A stretch of DNA of 64,000 nt from Kalmanozyma brasiliensis GHG001 (GCF_000497045.1 NW_015961954.1:62001-126000); one strand, 5' to 3'. Shown: positions 39,334 to 49,893, counted from the first letter of the stretch. The notes: generated by a model from the letters alone, not told the origin. Program-made: numbers and translations.

Positions 39334-41292
39334 GTTGATGGGATGTCGACGGGGGGTAGAGTGACGACTTTTGTGGATGTGATGATGGAGAGAGGAAAGA
39401 AGAGCGAGTTGGGTGGCAGACGGGGACAAGTCGGGCTCGCTTTGACTTGCAGGAAGTTGCTTGGCTGCGTGGGTGGGCGGCCAATTGACTGGCGAGAAGA
39501 ACTGCTCTTCCTCTTCCTCTTCCTCCTGCTCCTTCTCGAGCGGAGCGGGCGTGACAGGGCGACGCAAAGCCACAGCGGCAGAGACACACACATACCGACA
39601 GTCTAGATCCTTTTCCTTCTCGTGTAAAATGAGACTGCCAGCTGCAACCTCTCTTTTGGTGACTCTTCCCTTCGCCCTGTCATTCGTCCCCGCTTGACTT
39701 GAGCTGCTGCTGTGGGTCACGCAAGGCGAGGAGGAAAAAAAAAATTAAAGCTTCAGTTCTTCTCGCAATACAAATCCCTGTGCCACTCGGATTGACAAGT
39801 AGAAAATGAACAAAGGTGTTCATTACAAAATGCTTCTCCCTGCGGCGTCCGCCTTGATTTCCCCTTTCAACGAGTCACCTTTTCTTCCAGCCTGTCCGCT
39901 TCATTTCTTCTTAGACGCTTGCTGCTGTCCGTTCTGCCCTGTGATTGGATCTCGGTCGGTGACCTGTCAAGACCCACCCAGCATTCAATGTGCTCGACCT
40001 CACGCTTGCAATCTTCGTGATCATTCCACGACTGTCTTTGTGAAAGCAGTCTGAGGCTGCCTTTCAATCGTAGCGAGCTGCTTGCCCAATCTGGTCCGCT
40101 TAGTTGGCCAAGTGTTGACAGAAGCAGGCAAAGAGGGGCCGGGAAAGCACCGACTTGGTTGCGGGCAGTTCTTGAGATCTAATCACAGAATCTGGACCCC
40201 GACGAATCAGATTTTTGCTTCTTCAACCGAGCGAACCGGTTGCATCTGATGCCGCTGAAAGGACTCGATTGGACGCCCGTCTATTCGCCGAGCTGCAATG
40301 GTGGACCCCTCGCTTTCTGCTGACATCGGCCATCACATCGGAAGTGGCTCGGGCTCGATCAATGCTGGGCAGCAGTGGTCACAGCTTGCCCATTTATGAG
40401 GACAGGTTCCATCCAGCGAACCTTCGCTGCGAGGTTGTTCTGAGCTGTCCAAAGTGAGCGCAAAAAAAGAAGGTCGAAAAAAGAAGCAAAAGAACTGCAG
40501 CACCTAGGATTCCCGCGTGGTCCCCCACCGCAGTACTGACTAGGCGATACCTTGCTTAACTTCGCAGATCGGACGGGATGCGGTGCTTTCAAGGTTCTAT
40601 GGCCGCAGATGTCAGATCAGCCTGTTTAGCGGTATATTAATCGCGTTTCAAAGTGCTCCTCTGTAGTCTCAATGAACATCGCCGCACAACCAAGCCTCCC
40701 TGCTGCCATCTAACTTACTGTTTCCACGGTCCACAGTCAAGCACGATGTCACCCCTGTCTAGCAGCCCAGCGCTCTTTGCACACACGCGAATGCAGTCGG
40801 CCCGTTCCTGATTCATCGACTTGTCGCATCACAATAAGCGCGCTTGGACCGTACTCAAAAGCGTCAGGCACATGCAGTCTTGGTGACAATAAGCTGAACA
40901 AAGGTATCATTGATCTCGAACTCTGGGTATGGGAAGGCTCGATGACGGTCTGCATCGACTTGGAGGTCTGAGCGTTGGCGTCGGATGGTCGGGTCGTGCT
41001 AGAGTTGCTGGCAGTGCTGCGCTGCGATTCGACGAAGAAAGGGGAGCGAGGAGGCCTGAGCGCCGCGACCTGCGTGTGGCATCGACCGTTTAAGGAGAAG
41101 GACGCTTCGAGACATCTTTCTCTCTTCCGTCCACCATCTTCTTCTTTCTCCTCTTACCAGCATCCATCTCCCTTTCATCTCTCGTCCAGCTGGTCGTCTC
41201 GGTCAAGCCCGCCTCGGCCTCCATTCGACATAGCACCAGCACAACCGACCTCGACATGTAGCTCGACACTCTAACGCGCATATCGACCCCGC
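39334..41292. other. Long upstream region of ilv5, no gene seen
   Basis: This 1.96-kb stretch separates the ilv5 start from the stop of the stomatin-like gene on the same strand. A pyrimidine-rich tract on the plus strand (purine-rich in the ilv5 sense) lies at about 39510-39545, and an A-run at about 39737. Short open frames have no recognisable homology. It probably holds an extended promoter and possibly a non-coding transcript. Confidence 0.45.
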
Positions 41293-42369
41293 TTACATCT
41301 CAGCAAGCTGGCTGAGGGCAGCCGTGCTGAGCATGTTGCCCGACCTCGATCCGCTAGCAGCGTTCACTGCGGCGGGTGGCACGTTGGCACCGGGGCCAGT
41401 GCCTCCAGGGGGAAGGTTGTCGTCACCCGAGAGATCGTTGAGGTTCATCGGCACGAAGATGACCTTGCTGTTTGCGGTCTTGGCCATGGCCTGCAGGCTC
41501 TCGAGCGCACGGATCTGCATGGCACTCTTGGACGCCAGGATATCGGCAGCCTGGCGCATGAGTCGAGCAGCATCGACCTCGGCCTGAGCAGCAATCACCT
41601 TACTCTCGCCGATTCGCTTCTGCTTAGCAGCCGAGCTGAGCGACTCTTGCAGCTCCTTGGAGAAGACGATGTCCTTGATGAGGATGCTTTCGACCTGGAC
41701 ACCCCACTTCTCGGCGATATCACCAACAATCTCCTGCACCTCGAGGGCCACCTGCTCTCGGTCCGTCACCAGCGACTGGAGGACTCGGCCACCGATGACG
41801 TTTCGGAGGGTAGTCTGGGCCCTCTCGATCAGGGCGGATCGGACGTCGGCGATACCGAAGGAGGCTCGGTAGGGGTTGGAGATGTGCCAAAAAATGACGG
41901 ACTCCGCGCTTATAGATACGCTGTCACGAGTAATGGCCGTTTGATGGGGTATGGGCGTCGTGTTGATTTTGACGTCGACACGGCGTAGAGTTTCGCTGCA
42001 AGGATTGATCTGCACTAGACCAGGGTCCTCCGACCTATAGAACTGGCCAAAGCGCGAGATTAAGCCGACGCTGCCTTGTTCGATCTCCTTGTAGGGGTTG
42101 GGACAGCAGAAGCAGAAGGGAAGCTGTCCAAAGCAACCAGCGACGGCGCCGATGCCGTTGATCAGGGAGCCGTAGAAGCCGTGCTCGACCGTTTCGAGGC
42201 CGAGGTTCTGCTTGTAGGAAGGCTGCATTTCAGAGCGCTTGAGGGGTTGAACGGTCACGAGGCCGCCAGTAGTAGGTCGAGCAGCAGACGAGCTGACCAT
42301 GGTGGGCTTCTTGATGGCATCGCCGTTATGCGAGCTGCCCGGAAGGGTATCGTTGCCGAGTTCGGACAT
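41293..42369 (-). CDS. Stomatin-like SPFH/band-7 membrane protein
   Basis: SPFH-family scaffolds oligomerise on the cytosolic face of membranes and organise microdomains (family knowledge). The 358-residue protein has a hydrophilic N-terminus, a cysteine-containing hydrophobic hairpin at about 85-105 (VAGCFGQLPFCFCCPNPY, likely palmitoylated, inference), then the band-7 domain: IEQGSVGLISRFGQFYRSEDPGL, TRDSVSISAESVIFWHI, ALIERAQTTLRNVIGG, and SILIKDIVFSKELQESLSSAAKQKRIGESKVIAAQAEVDA, the hallmark of stomatins rather than prohibitins. A Gly/Pro-rich tail follows. ATG 42369 is preferred since the upstream open frame has no ATG. A TATATAT box lies about 110 bases upstream. Confidence 0.9.
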   Translation of the reverse strand: MSELGNDTLPGSSHNGDAIKKPTMVSSSAARPTTGGLVTVQPLKRSEMQPSYKQNLGLETVEHGFYGSLINGIGAVAGCFGQLPFCFCCPNPYKEIEQGSVGLISRFGQFYRSEDPGLVQINPCSETLRRVDVKINTTPIPHQTAITRDSVSISAESVIFWHISNPYRASFGIADVRSALIERAQTTLRNVIGGRVLQSLVTDREQVALEVQEIVGDIAEKWGVQVESILIKDIVFSKELQESLSSAAKQKRIGESKVIAAQAEVDAARLMRQAADILASKSAMQIRALESLQAMAKTANSKVIFVPMNLNDLSGDDNLPPGGTGPGANVPPAAVNAASGSRSGNMLSTAALSQLAEM

Positions 42370-42477
42370 CTTGATGAAGCAAGAGGTGACTGAAGGGTCA
42401 AAAATTGGAGGCAGAAGGCGTGACTCTGCGATCGGATGGTTGTGGATGTAAAGCTCGATCTGGTGACAATCTGACGG

Positions 42478-42484
42478 TATATAT
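42478..42484 (-). promoter_or_regulatory. TATA box of the stomatin-like gene
   Basis: TATATAT lies 109-115 bases upstream of the ATG at 42369. Position and orientation fit a fungal core promoter and support the chosen start. Confidence 0.5.
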
Positions 42485-42975
42485 GCCTTTGCAAGAGAGG
42501 TGGGTCCGGTGGGGACGAGGGTGGGGAAAGGGGCTGCCGGAAAGCTGAGCCAAGTGGAGCTGCGCAGCGCAGTCCAAAAGTGCAAGAGAGCGCCAAGCGG
42601 AGTATGTGCATCCGCATTCACTCTTTTTACGCGAACAGCTTTTCGGCAGGCTTGCTTTGTGTGGTCTCGTGCCGGATTCTAGATTGGACCCTTGCAGAGA
42701 ATGACCTGACTCTCTCGCTTTCGGCACGATGGACAAATAGCCGAACAGAGCTCGCCTTTGGCTATGTGCCGTACAATCGACTCTCGCTCGCAGCCTTATC
42801 AGCGTGTGTGTGGAGACGCTTGGCTTTCCGACGGGACCGCCTTGGCACTGTTTGGTCCATGTGCCATGGCTTCGGTGCATCCGAATTGGAGCAGCGCTAG
42901 TCAGCTGAGCTTCGAGCACCTTTAGTCGGCTTCGCCCGAGATTTATCCTTGTGACACTGCCATCCTGACCTGAAT

Positions 42976-43003
42976 CTGACATACTGTATATCATGTCAGT
43001 ATG
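42976..43003. repeat. Overlapping inverted repeats
   Basis: CTGACAT (42976-42982) pairs with ATGTCAG (42993-42999), and CATACTG (42980-42986) pairs with CAGTATG (42997-43003), each with a 10-base loop. The two hairpins share bases and exclude each other. It could be a dimeric factor site; no function is known. Confidence 0.5.
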
Positions 43004-43658
43004 GCGAGATGTGGGCGACAGACGCAAGGATGGCCCAACTATGAGATTGCCGAAGTTGCTCGAGCATGAACAAGGACCTGCAACTCACTACGTCAGGGCA
43101 CGCTTGGCCTTCACGAGTGATTTCGGACGAGGGACACTAGTGAGCGTGATTTCCATGCAGAGAACAATCTACGCCCGTAGATTTGTCTCGCCTGACCGGC
43201 TCCGCTTCATTCCCTACACAGCCCTGTTTATGCTCTCCTCCATGGTGGTACCCCCGGCTGACGCCGGAAGCGTGGGACCCTTCTGCCCAGCTGCAGGTCC
43301 CGGCAGAGCTGTCCATGCCAAGACATGCTGAATAGGAACGGACAGCCAAGACCTGGGGTTCGGCAGCTGTCAACGCCATGCGCTCATCGCACAGACCGGC
43401 CACCTTCGGGGCTGGTCGGATGGATGCCTCTTACTGTTCCGCGGAACCCGGTCAAGCCGACAGCCGGCGGGATCGCCGTTCGTCCCATGTCCTTGTGACT
43501 TGTCAGGATCTCTACCTCACTTTGGCATGCTACCGAACAGTCACAGTCACGACAGCACGTCCTGCACAGCCTCAACCGGAGGGGTCAGTATCACCTTGAG
43601 CATTGGTAATCTATCTATGCCAAGAACTACCACGGCTCCGTGCCGCCTATCAGTGCCC

Positions 43659-45560
43659 TTACAACTTCCTCACCGCCGCTTTGAGGATGGTAGTGACGGC
43701 GGGCAACACAATCTTTCGGTTGGCCCTTGCGTTGGCCTGCTGATACACCTTGGCCCATCTCGGCTTTTCCGCGGTCGAGTTGTCTTCCCTCTTGCCTTCA
43801 CTGTCAATGCCCTTGACGCGCTCCTTCTTGCCACCTGCGCTCTCTGGCAGTCTCTGTCCCTTCCACGGCTCTTCGAGCATCAGTCTTCGATCCACTTGGT
43901 CCGCTGCGACGTGTGCATCCGCCTCCAGTCCGCGTCTCAGCTCTTCCCACAGCGCCGAAGCCTTGCTCGCTTGCATAGTGCGCGGTGCGAACGCCAGCAC
44001 CAGCTCTCGTTTGTGCTTGCCAGCATTCACCTCGCCCTCCGGCACTCGGAACGAGCCTGTCATGACGGCTATGTCGATCTTGCGCTCCGCCATAAACTCG
44101 TCCAACACCTTCCACCACGCCGCCCACGCCTCTTTGACTTCCTGCTTCGGGTGCGCCGCGTCGGTGAGTCGCGGCGTGGGACGGTCCTTGTGCAGCCACT
44201 CGACGAGGCTGATGGGCACACTGGCGAAGCCCAGCTTGAGCGCAATCTCGGCGTGAGCGGCATCCGAGCCTTCGGGATGGGTGAAATCGAGTTCTTTGTA
44301 GTCACGACGCAGCAGATCACGCCCGCTCAGATGCGAGACCGCCTGCTTGGACTGCGAGAGCACCTGCCAGTAGGGTGCGAGGACAATCTTGGCACTCTGC
44401 GTCGACGAGTCGGTGTCTTCTGACGGGCTGATCGGTTGGATCGGGTCTATCGATGGTCCTTTGGAGTCTTGTGTGTTGTTGAGAGGGGAGAAGGAGAGAG
44501 CAGTCTGTCGAATCTGATCCGACGTGGCTGGGTTGCCAAAGGACGAGGCCGGGAAGAGCGTTTTGATCGCATCGTAATCAGCTTGAGTCGCTTTGCCTCG
44601 TGGGGCGCCTCGAAGGTTGTCCGTATCGATGATGATGGCGCTGATTAAGAGATCTGCCACCTCGCGCATCCCCGCGTCGGCTGGAACCGACTTCCCGAAA
44701 TGCTCTGCAAACAATTCGGCGACCATACTGCTGCAGCTCCCCACTGGATCCTTCGAAGGCGACTTGACGATCCTCAGCGCCGCATTCGCGTGGTCGCCAA
44801 CATCCTCGTGGTGGTCAATGACGATGTCCACCTGACGGTTCGCTGCCCTTGCTCCGCCCCACGGTCCTGTTAGGGAAGGGTGATCCACCAGACCGATCGC
44901 GACATTCGCCGATGGCGCGAAAGCATCGGAGTCGAGCTGCAACCCCAGCGTCTGTTGTACGTCATCGAGGTAGAAGATGTGCTCAGGGTTGATGCCCGCC
45001 GCGCGGAAGGCAGCCGTGTTCTCCGGTCGAAGCACATCGTCCGTGTGCATGCTCTGTATCAACGGTACGTACGTTGATGGGGGGAGCTTGTAGCCCGAGG
45101 GAGGTCCATACCGCGACAGGAGATAGCTCAGCCCAATCGCACAGGCAGCGGAGTCGAGATCACCCGCCTCGTTGCCCATGATTAACGTGAGCCTGCCCTG
45201 TGAGCTTGATCCGGCTTTGAGATGGGCAGACGCATTCTGCTTGGCCTGCACCAGATACTCGTCCAGCGTCAACGACTTGACATCGGCAGTCCCATTCGAA
45301 GTCGAGAGCGAAGACGAGGAAGCCATGATGGCAGAAGGTGCTTGCGCCGAAGACGGCTTGAGCGACTCTAGGCTTGACAGTAGTGTTGGTGTCCGAGGTT
45401 GGCTCTGACTCCAATGTACAAGGTCGGTCAGAGATAAGAAGATGACCGACGAGACTGCAACGAAGGCGAGTAGAGCGATCAGACGAACGATGACCTGTTG
45501 GCGTCCAGCGGCGGCTCTTGTAGTCTGAAATGAGTAGATAGGCTCGTACTGCTGGGGCAT
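43659..45560 (-). CDS. ppx1: DHH-family exopolyphosphatase-like protein (Ppx1/prune type) with membrane anchor
   Basis: DHH phosphoesterases of this subfamily hydrolyse polyphosphate (Ppx1) or nucleotides and short polyphosphates (prune). The 633-residue product carries all four motifs: GNEAGDLDSAAC at about 129-140, GLVDHPSL near 223, DIVIDHHEDVG with DHH at 249-251, and IIIDTDN further on; a DHHA2 domain follows. Unlike yeast Ppx1 (about 400 residues, soluble), there is an N-terminal hydrophobic segment at about 23-45 (IALLAFVAVSSVIFLSL core), predicting a membrane anchor. An in-frame internal ATG at codon 79 (45326) would give a soluble form. ATG 45560 is the first in frame. The family is firm; substrate and topology are inferred. 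Confidence 0.85.
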   Translation of the reverse strand: MPQQYEPIYSFQTTRAAAGRQQVIVRLIALLAFVAVSSVIFLSLTDLVHWSQSQPRTPTLLSSLESLKPSSAQAPSAIMASSSSLSTSNGTADVKSLTLDEYLVQAKQNASAHLKAGSSSQGRLTLIMGNEAGDLDSAACAIGLSYLLSRYGPPSGYKLPPSTYVPLIQSMHTDDVLRPENTAAFRAAGINPEHIFYLDDVQQTLGLQLDSDAFAPSANVAIGLVDHPSLTGPWGGARAANRQVDIVIDHHEDVGDHANAALRIVKSPSKDPVGSCSSMVAELFAEHFGKSVPADAGMREVADLLISAIIIDTDNLRGAPRGKATQADYDAIKTLFPASSFGNPATSDQIRQTALSFSPLNNTQDSKGPSIDPIQPISPSEDTDSSTQSAKIVLAPYWQVLSQSKQAVSHLSGRDLLRRDYKELDFTHPEGSDAAHAEIALKLGFASVPISLVEWLHKDRPTPRLTDAAHPKQEVKEAWAAWWKVLDEFMAERKIDIAVMTGSFRVPEGEVNAGKHKRELVLAFAPRTMQASKASALWEELRRGLEADAHVAADQVDRRLMLEEPWKGQRLPESAGGKKERVKGIDSEGKREDNSTAEKPRWAKVYQQANARANRKIVLPAVTTILKAAVRKL

Positions 45561-46827
45561 GGGGTATCTAGGTGGACCGTTGGCCAACAGGGTGTGTTGC
45601 GGTCGGTGATCAGACAGGCTTGACCAATGTTGAACGACAACAACCGGCGGGCGAGCGACAACCAAAAATTGACTTCCATATTCCGAAAATCTCGTTGATC
45701 ATTTCAGCACGTGGACTCGCCTTGGGATCAGGTTGGGATGAGTGCTCTTGCCATGCATCTTTCAGGAGCTTTCACGGTTTGTCACCGCTGCGCATCAACA
45801 TTGCTGTACATCACAGCTTGAAGCTCAAATAAGCTCTTTCCTGACGACGTGCTCTGTCGGTACCGTTGGAGCGAGACTCGTCCAATCAAAGATGTCGAAG
45901 CAAGTTGCACAGCAAGAAAGGGATATTTGTCACTGCAGCTGCAGCTGGCGGATAAACAGGATGACCGACATTACCTTGTGCTGTTCGCTTACCGGTCTGC
46001 GTCGTTTGCATAGGGCAATCCGCGTGTTGTCAAGAGCCATCAAACCCGAGAGGGTTCTAGGCCCGTCCCGCTCAGTCCCTCCTCTGTATTGATATCACCG
46101 AAGCTGCTTACATGCAGTGCTTGACCGACTTCAACTCAAGCTCACAGACGACATGGCAAGTCGCCAAGAGAGCGAGTCCTTCGTTGCCAATAAGCTCCTG
46201 GCTCACCGGGGCTTCCAACGGAAGCCTCTGAAAGGACCTTCGGCAATATCTTTGAGACAGCGTTACCAGCATGAAATACCACTCCTTGCGGACCTTGAAG
46301 AACAGGCTATCCGTCTCTCGTGAGGCGCAGCTTGCAGCTTGCAGTGGTCCAGGTTGCCGGGCCGTTGCGTCTGCGTTTCGACAAGTCTTGGCACGACTTC
46401 TACTGTATAATGGAGAGCGGGTGACTTCCTATCTGTACGACTCTCTATTGCCCGAGCTCTTTACAGCTGTCATGCAGTCACCTCATGCTAGGCGAGGCCG
46501 TTCCTGATCTGTTTTTCCGCAAGAAATTTCCACAGGGTCAGCAGGGATTCACAGAGGTCATCCGTGGTGATCACTACCGGCTATCAAGCGAGTTGTCTTC
46601 CCGACCAAATTCTCGACAGCATAGCCCACGGAGGTTTCCTTTTAAATCTCAGCTGCTCATGCAGTCGGTCCCTTGCCTCCTCCAGCTCCGCTCACATTAC
46701 CCATCCGCATCACCTCCATCTCATCCGACATACGATCACCGTCGCATCTCAGCTGCCGCCTTACCTGATCACCGCGCCCATACAAGACAAACTCAAACCT
46801 TATTTATCGCGCTTGAGTCGATTCAGG
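45561..46827. promoter_or_regulatory. Divergent intergenic region, phosphatase / thioesterase
   Basis: This 1.27-kb region separates divergent starts. A 56-codon plus-strand frame from ATG 46153 to 46323 reads like a polar peptide but has no recognisable homology, so I leave it uncalled. No TATA box was identified. Confidence 0.4.
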
Positions 46828-47904
46828 ATGGCGGCTAACTTTGTCGAACTCGTGCGTCTGCGCTCGACATCGCAGCCAGATGTCTACGTCTCGTGCTCCA
46901 ATCCCGAGAAGATGGGCAACCCTGCCGACATTGCCTACGGCGGCTGTGTGCAAGCTCTATCGGTGCAGGCGGCGTTCAAGTCGATCGAAGCACGCAGGGA
47001 GCTGCACAACTTTGAGATCCACTCGCTGCTCGGTGTCTACCTCGGTCCCACGCTCGCCGATCGCAAAGTCAAGCTCACCGTCACCACAATTCGCAACACG
47101 CGCTCGTTTGCGACCCGTCGAGTGACTTGCACTCAACTCTTCAACGACGGCTCAGAGAGGAGCACCTTCACTGCCACCATCGACTTTACCGCCCCCAACA
47201 AGATTGACAACGCCAAAGCAGGTGCACCCTTCACACGCTACGGCAGGAAACCGAGAATGCAGTATGCGCCACCGGAGCAGCTGCCGTCGATGACGGACAT
47301 CGTCTTGCGCAAGGTGCAGGAGCGTAAGGTGAATCGACAAGCGGCGGATTACTTGGAGAACGTCGTGTTTGCGCTTAGCAAGAAGGTCTCGGTCAGCGTG
47401 TTCCCGCCGCAAGGGCTGCACGCACAGAATGCGATCGGACTCGACCCGCTCGCAGAGTCAGAGCAGCACTCGGCCAAGCTCACCGACCGCTTCTCTGTCG
47501 ACTGGGTCAAGTCGCTCCAGGACCTGTCGGCACCGCCTCACTCACCAGCAGAGTCGGCCGTGCAGCCAACCGACTTCAAAGATGTAGGCGCGCCGCTGTC
47601 GGTCTCGACTGCGTCGGCGAACGCATCCTTCGTGGCTTTCATGATGGACGGTGCACTTTCGTTCATCCCATTGACGTTCTCGCGGATGACGTTGACCGAC
47701 GCTAGTGCCGTCTCGTCGCTCGACTGCGCTCTGCGCTTCTTCTCTGTGCCCGACATGAACGACTTCCACCTCAGAGAGATGCAGACCATCCAGGGCAACG
47801 ACTGCAGGACCTATTCGGAGGCCTTCCTGTGGGACAGGAATCAGAGCATGGTGGCTAGCATGACACAGGCCTGCATCTTGCGGCCCCACCTTCACAAGCT
47901 GTAA
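46828..47904 (+). CDS. Acyl-CoA thioesterase, TesB-like double hotdog
   Basis: TesB/Tes1-type thioesterases hydrolyse acyl-CoA, in fungi usually in peroxisomes or the cytosol. The 358-residue product has an N-terminal hotdog with PADIAYGGCVQALSVQAAF (central helix), then HSLLGVYLGPTLADRKVKLTV and a TRSFATRRVTCTQL strand, the acyl-CoA thioesterase II pattern in which the hotdog strand carries R-x-F-x-x-R-x-V. The C-terminal hotdog contains SFVAFMMDGALSFIPL and the closing RTYSEAFLWDRNQSMVASMTQACILRP, strongly TesB-like. The protein ends HKL, a plausible weak PTS1 peroxisomal signal (yeast Tes1 is peroxisomal). ATG 46828 is the first ATG; the upstream open frame lacks one. Confidence 0.85.
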   Translation: MAANFVELVRLRSTSQPDVYVSCSNPEKMGNPADIAYGGCVQALSVQAAFKSIEARRELHNFEIHSLLGVYLGPTLADRKVKLTVTTIRNTRSFATRRVTCTQLFNDGSERSTFTATIDFTAPNKIDNAKAGAPFTRYGRKPRMQYAPPEQLPSMTDIVLRKVQERKVNRQAADYLENVVFALSKKVSVSVFPPQGLHAQNAIGLDPLAESEQHSAKLTDRFSVDWVKSLQDLSAPPHSPAESAVQPTDFKDVGAPLSVSTASANASFVAFMMDGALSFIPLTFSRMTLTDASAVSSLDCALRFFSVPDMNDFHLREMQTIQGNDCRTYSEAFLWDRNQSMVASMTQACILRPHLHKL

Positions 47905-48186
47905 AGCACATCCACATGGACTTCAACATATATCTATGAATGTTTCCTCTTCTTGGACTTGCAATCGCTGCGGTACCAATGAGTGATGTGATGTGATGTG
48001 AGTCTTGAGATGAGGTCGGCAGAAGCCAAAAGGTGATGCACGCCTGGGCGCCTAAAATTTCTGGACCCTGAAGTCGCCATACCATCCCGTGCGTGATCAT
48101 CGGCAATCTGTCGCCTCGCTCTTTCTTCCGTTCAACCACCGTCGCAACATCCCCCTCTTGGACCATTCCAGCCCGTCTCTGCCAAC

Positions 48187-49893
48187 ATGTCGTCGTCTGA
48201 CTTGTACGACCTGACTGTGGCGTCTCATCTCATCGTCGAGCAGTTCCTCCTCTCGCAAGGCTACAGCTCCTCCGCCTCACAACTGCGCACGGACGCCTCC
48301 TCCTCCGGACTCAGACTCCCGCCTCTTCCCGCTGACGCTGGCCAGTCACTGGATCTGCGCCAGCTGGTCGAGAGCTATCGTTCCGGCGTACGTGCAGACG
48401 AACGCAGACGTAAAGCCGAGCAGCTCGCTGCCACCCACGCTACACGTGCCATCGCCGACCCACTCACCCTCACCCTCCCTGGCCCGACCACGCTCCCCTT
48501 CAAGCTCGAAAAGACCCACTCGACGCTCCATGCATCCAACATCCTCTCCATTGCCAACCTCAAACTCCCTCGTCGAAGCTTCGACACGGGTCGAGCACGA
48601 TACGTCAACACGATCGAGGACTGTCTCGTGACCACAGCTGCGGACAAACGGATCGTCTTTTCCAACGCACGCACGGGTGAGGTGGAGGAGATCCTCGAGG
48701 CGAAAGATGGGCATCAGGCGGCGGTACTGAGTGTCGCCCAGGACTCGATGGATCCTAGGTGTCTGATCAGTTCCGGGATGGACGCAAAGGTGGTGGTGTG
48801 GGACCTGCTGACGAGGCAGCCGATCCAGGTGCTGAGCGAGCACAGCAAGTTCGTGGTCAAGGTGGTGGTGAGTCCGACGGGAGAATACATGGCGAGCATC
48901 GGATACGACAAAAAGCTCGTTGTGTATCGCAGGACGCAGCAGACGTTGTTTGTCGCGTCAACTGCACCCTCGGCTGAAGAGGAGGAAGATGACGAGGAAG
49001 ACGAGGTGAAAGATCTCAAAGGTCCAAGATACGAAAAGGTGTTCGAGATGGAGACGCAGACCAATCCGGAAGCGATCCTGTTCGTTCGAGCTGCTGTCTC
49101 GCCCAATGCAGCAGAGGTCGCCTCCGAACTCGCGAGCGGCACAGAAACCACCGCGGGCGCAGGCGAGCTGGTCATCCACGAAGCCCGCGAGCAGCGCACC
49201 TGGCTCTGCTTCACGGTCCGCAACGACTGTTTCATCCACTACATCGCCCTACCTCTCTCCGCCGACGCCTCGGTCTCTTCCATCACCGACTCTCTCTCTG
49301 CCAACTCTCTTCATGATTCCGCCAAGCCACCGTCCGCAACTTCGCCGGTCGCGGACTGGTCTCTGCACAGCTTCAACACGAACCCCAACCCGTCCGATCT
49401 GCACGTCTCGTACTCCCTCCTCTCGCTCTCCCTCCATCCCTCCTCGCTGTATATCTGCGTCCAGACGGGCGACCATACCTCTCCGGCGCTCGCCTCGACC
49501 TCGAACGCCACAGCGCCCGGCTCACTCTCGCGGCTTCTGCTCCTTGCTCCGCTATCGGCCCACCGCGCAGCGACGATCTGGACCGGGGTGCCAACGAGCT
49601 CCTACGCCGTACCTCGACACTCGTGGCTGCCATCGGGGCGGGCGTGTTGGTTGAACGCCGAGGACGGCGTGCTGCGACTGGTGGATCTGAAGGGACGGAC
49701 GAGGGCGACGGTGCTAGCTCATGGCGTGGCGCAGGATGGGGAGGACGGAGAGAGAACGGCCGCTGCCAGCTGGAGCAGAGGCGGGAATACCATCGTCAAG
49801 GACGTGGTGGTGTTGGATGAAGGCAGCGTGGCCAGCTGCGGGTTCGATCGGACGGTCCGAATTGTCACGCTCGAGGGGCAGAGTCTGGCATGA
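48187..49893 (+). CDS. LisH-like/WD40 repeat protein, unnamed
   Basis: A 568-residue protein with an N-terminal LisH-like helix pair (VASHLIVEQFLLSQGYSSSASQLRTDA) at about 10-38, a short linker, and WD40 blades, the clearest being ILEAKDGHQAAVLSVAQ with SSGMDAKVVVWDLLTRQPI and VLSEHSKFVVKVVVSPTG with ASIGYDKKLVVY at about 185-250. The second half has weaker strand repeats interrupted by Ser-rich loops and ends with a final blade (VVLDEGSVASCGFDRTVRIV). LisH plus WD40 suggests a scaffold, for example in a ubiquitin-ligase or transcription complex, but I cannot name the orthologue. ATG 48187 is the first in frame. It is convergent with cyb2, 88 bases between stops. Confidence 0.78.
   Translation: MSSSDLYDLTVASHLIVEQFLLSQGYSSSASQLRTDASSSGLRLPPLPADAGQSLDLRQLVESYRSGVRADERRRKAEQLAATHATRAIADPLTLTLPGPTTLPFKLEKTHSTLHASNILSIANLKLPRRSFDTGRARYVNTIEDCLVTTAADKRIVFSNARTGEVEEILEAKDGHQAAVLSVAQDSMDPRCLISSGMDAKVVVWDLLTRQPIQVLSEHSKFVVKVVVSPTGEYMASIGYDKKLVVYRRTQQTLFVASTAPSAEEEEDDEEDEVKDLKGPRYEKVFEMETQTNPEAILFVRAAVSPNAAEVASELASGTETTAGAGELVIHEAREQRTWLCFTVRNDCFIHYIALPLSADASVSSITDSLSANSLHDSAKPPSATSPVADWSLHSFNTNPNPSDLHVSYSLLSLSLHPSSLYICVQTGDHTSPALASTSNATAPGSLSRLLLLAPLSAHRAATIWTGVPTSSYAVPRHSWLPSGRACWLNAEDGVLRLVDLKGRTRATVLAHGVAQDGEDGERTAAASWSRGGNTIVKDVVVLDEGSVASCGFDRTVRIVTLEGQSLA

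Larger units (their letters stand above)
42370..43658. other. Intergenic region upstream of the stomatin-like gene
   Basis: This 1.29-kb gap on the minus-strand axis contains the stomatin-gene promoter and the 3' flank of the phosphatase gene. A compact pair of overlapping inverted repeats lies at 42976-43003. A 112-codon plus-strand frame starting inside that repeat (42993-43331) has no recognisable domain and I do not call it. Confidence 0.4.

Noticed and set aside
38110..39720. N-terminal extension of ilv5 through the open frame to 39720
   Set aside because: The extra segment lacks an ATG and is a purine-rich leader; the ATG at 39333 begins a normal mitochondrial presequence.
42993..43331. 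112-codon frame starting inside the overlapping hairpins
   Set aside because: Amino-acid composition is not protein-like and no domain was recognised.
46153..46323. 56-codon plus-strand frame upstream of the thioesterase
   Set aside because: Too short, no homology recognised, no promoter signal; such frames are expected by chance in GC-rich DNA.
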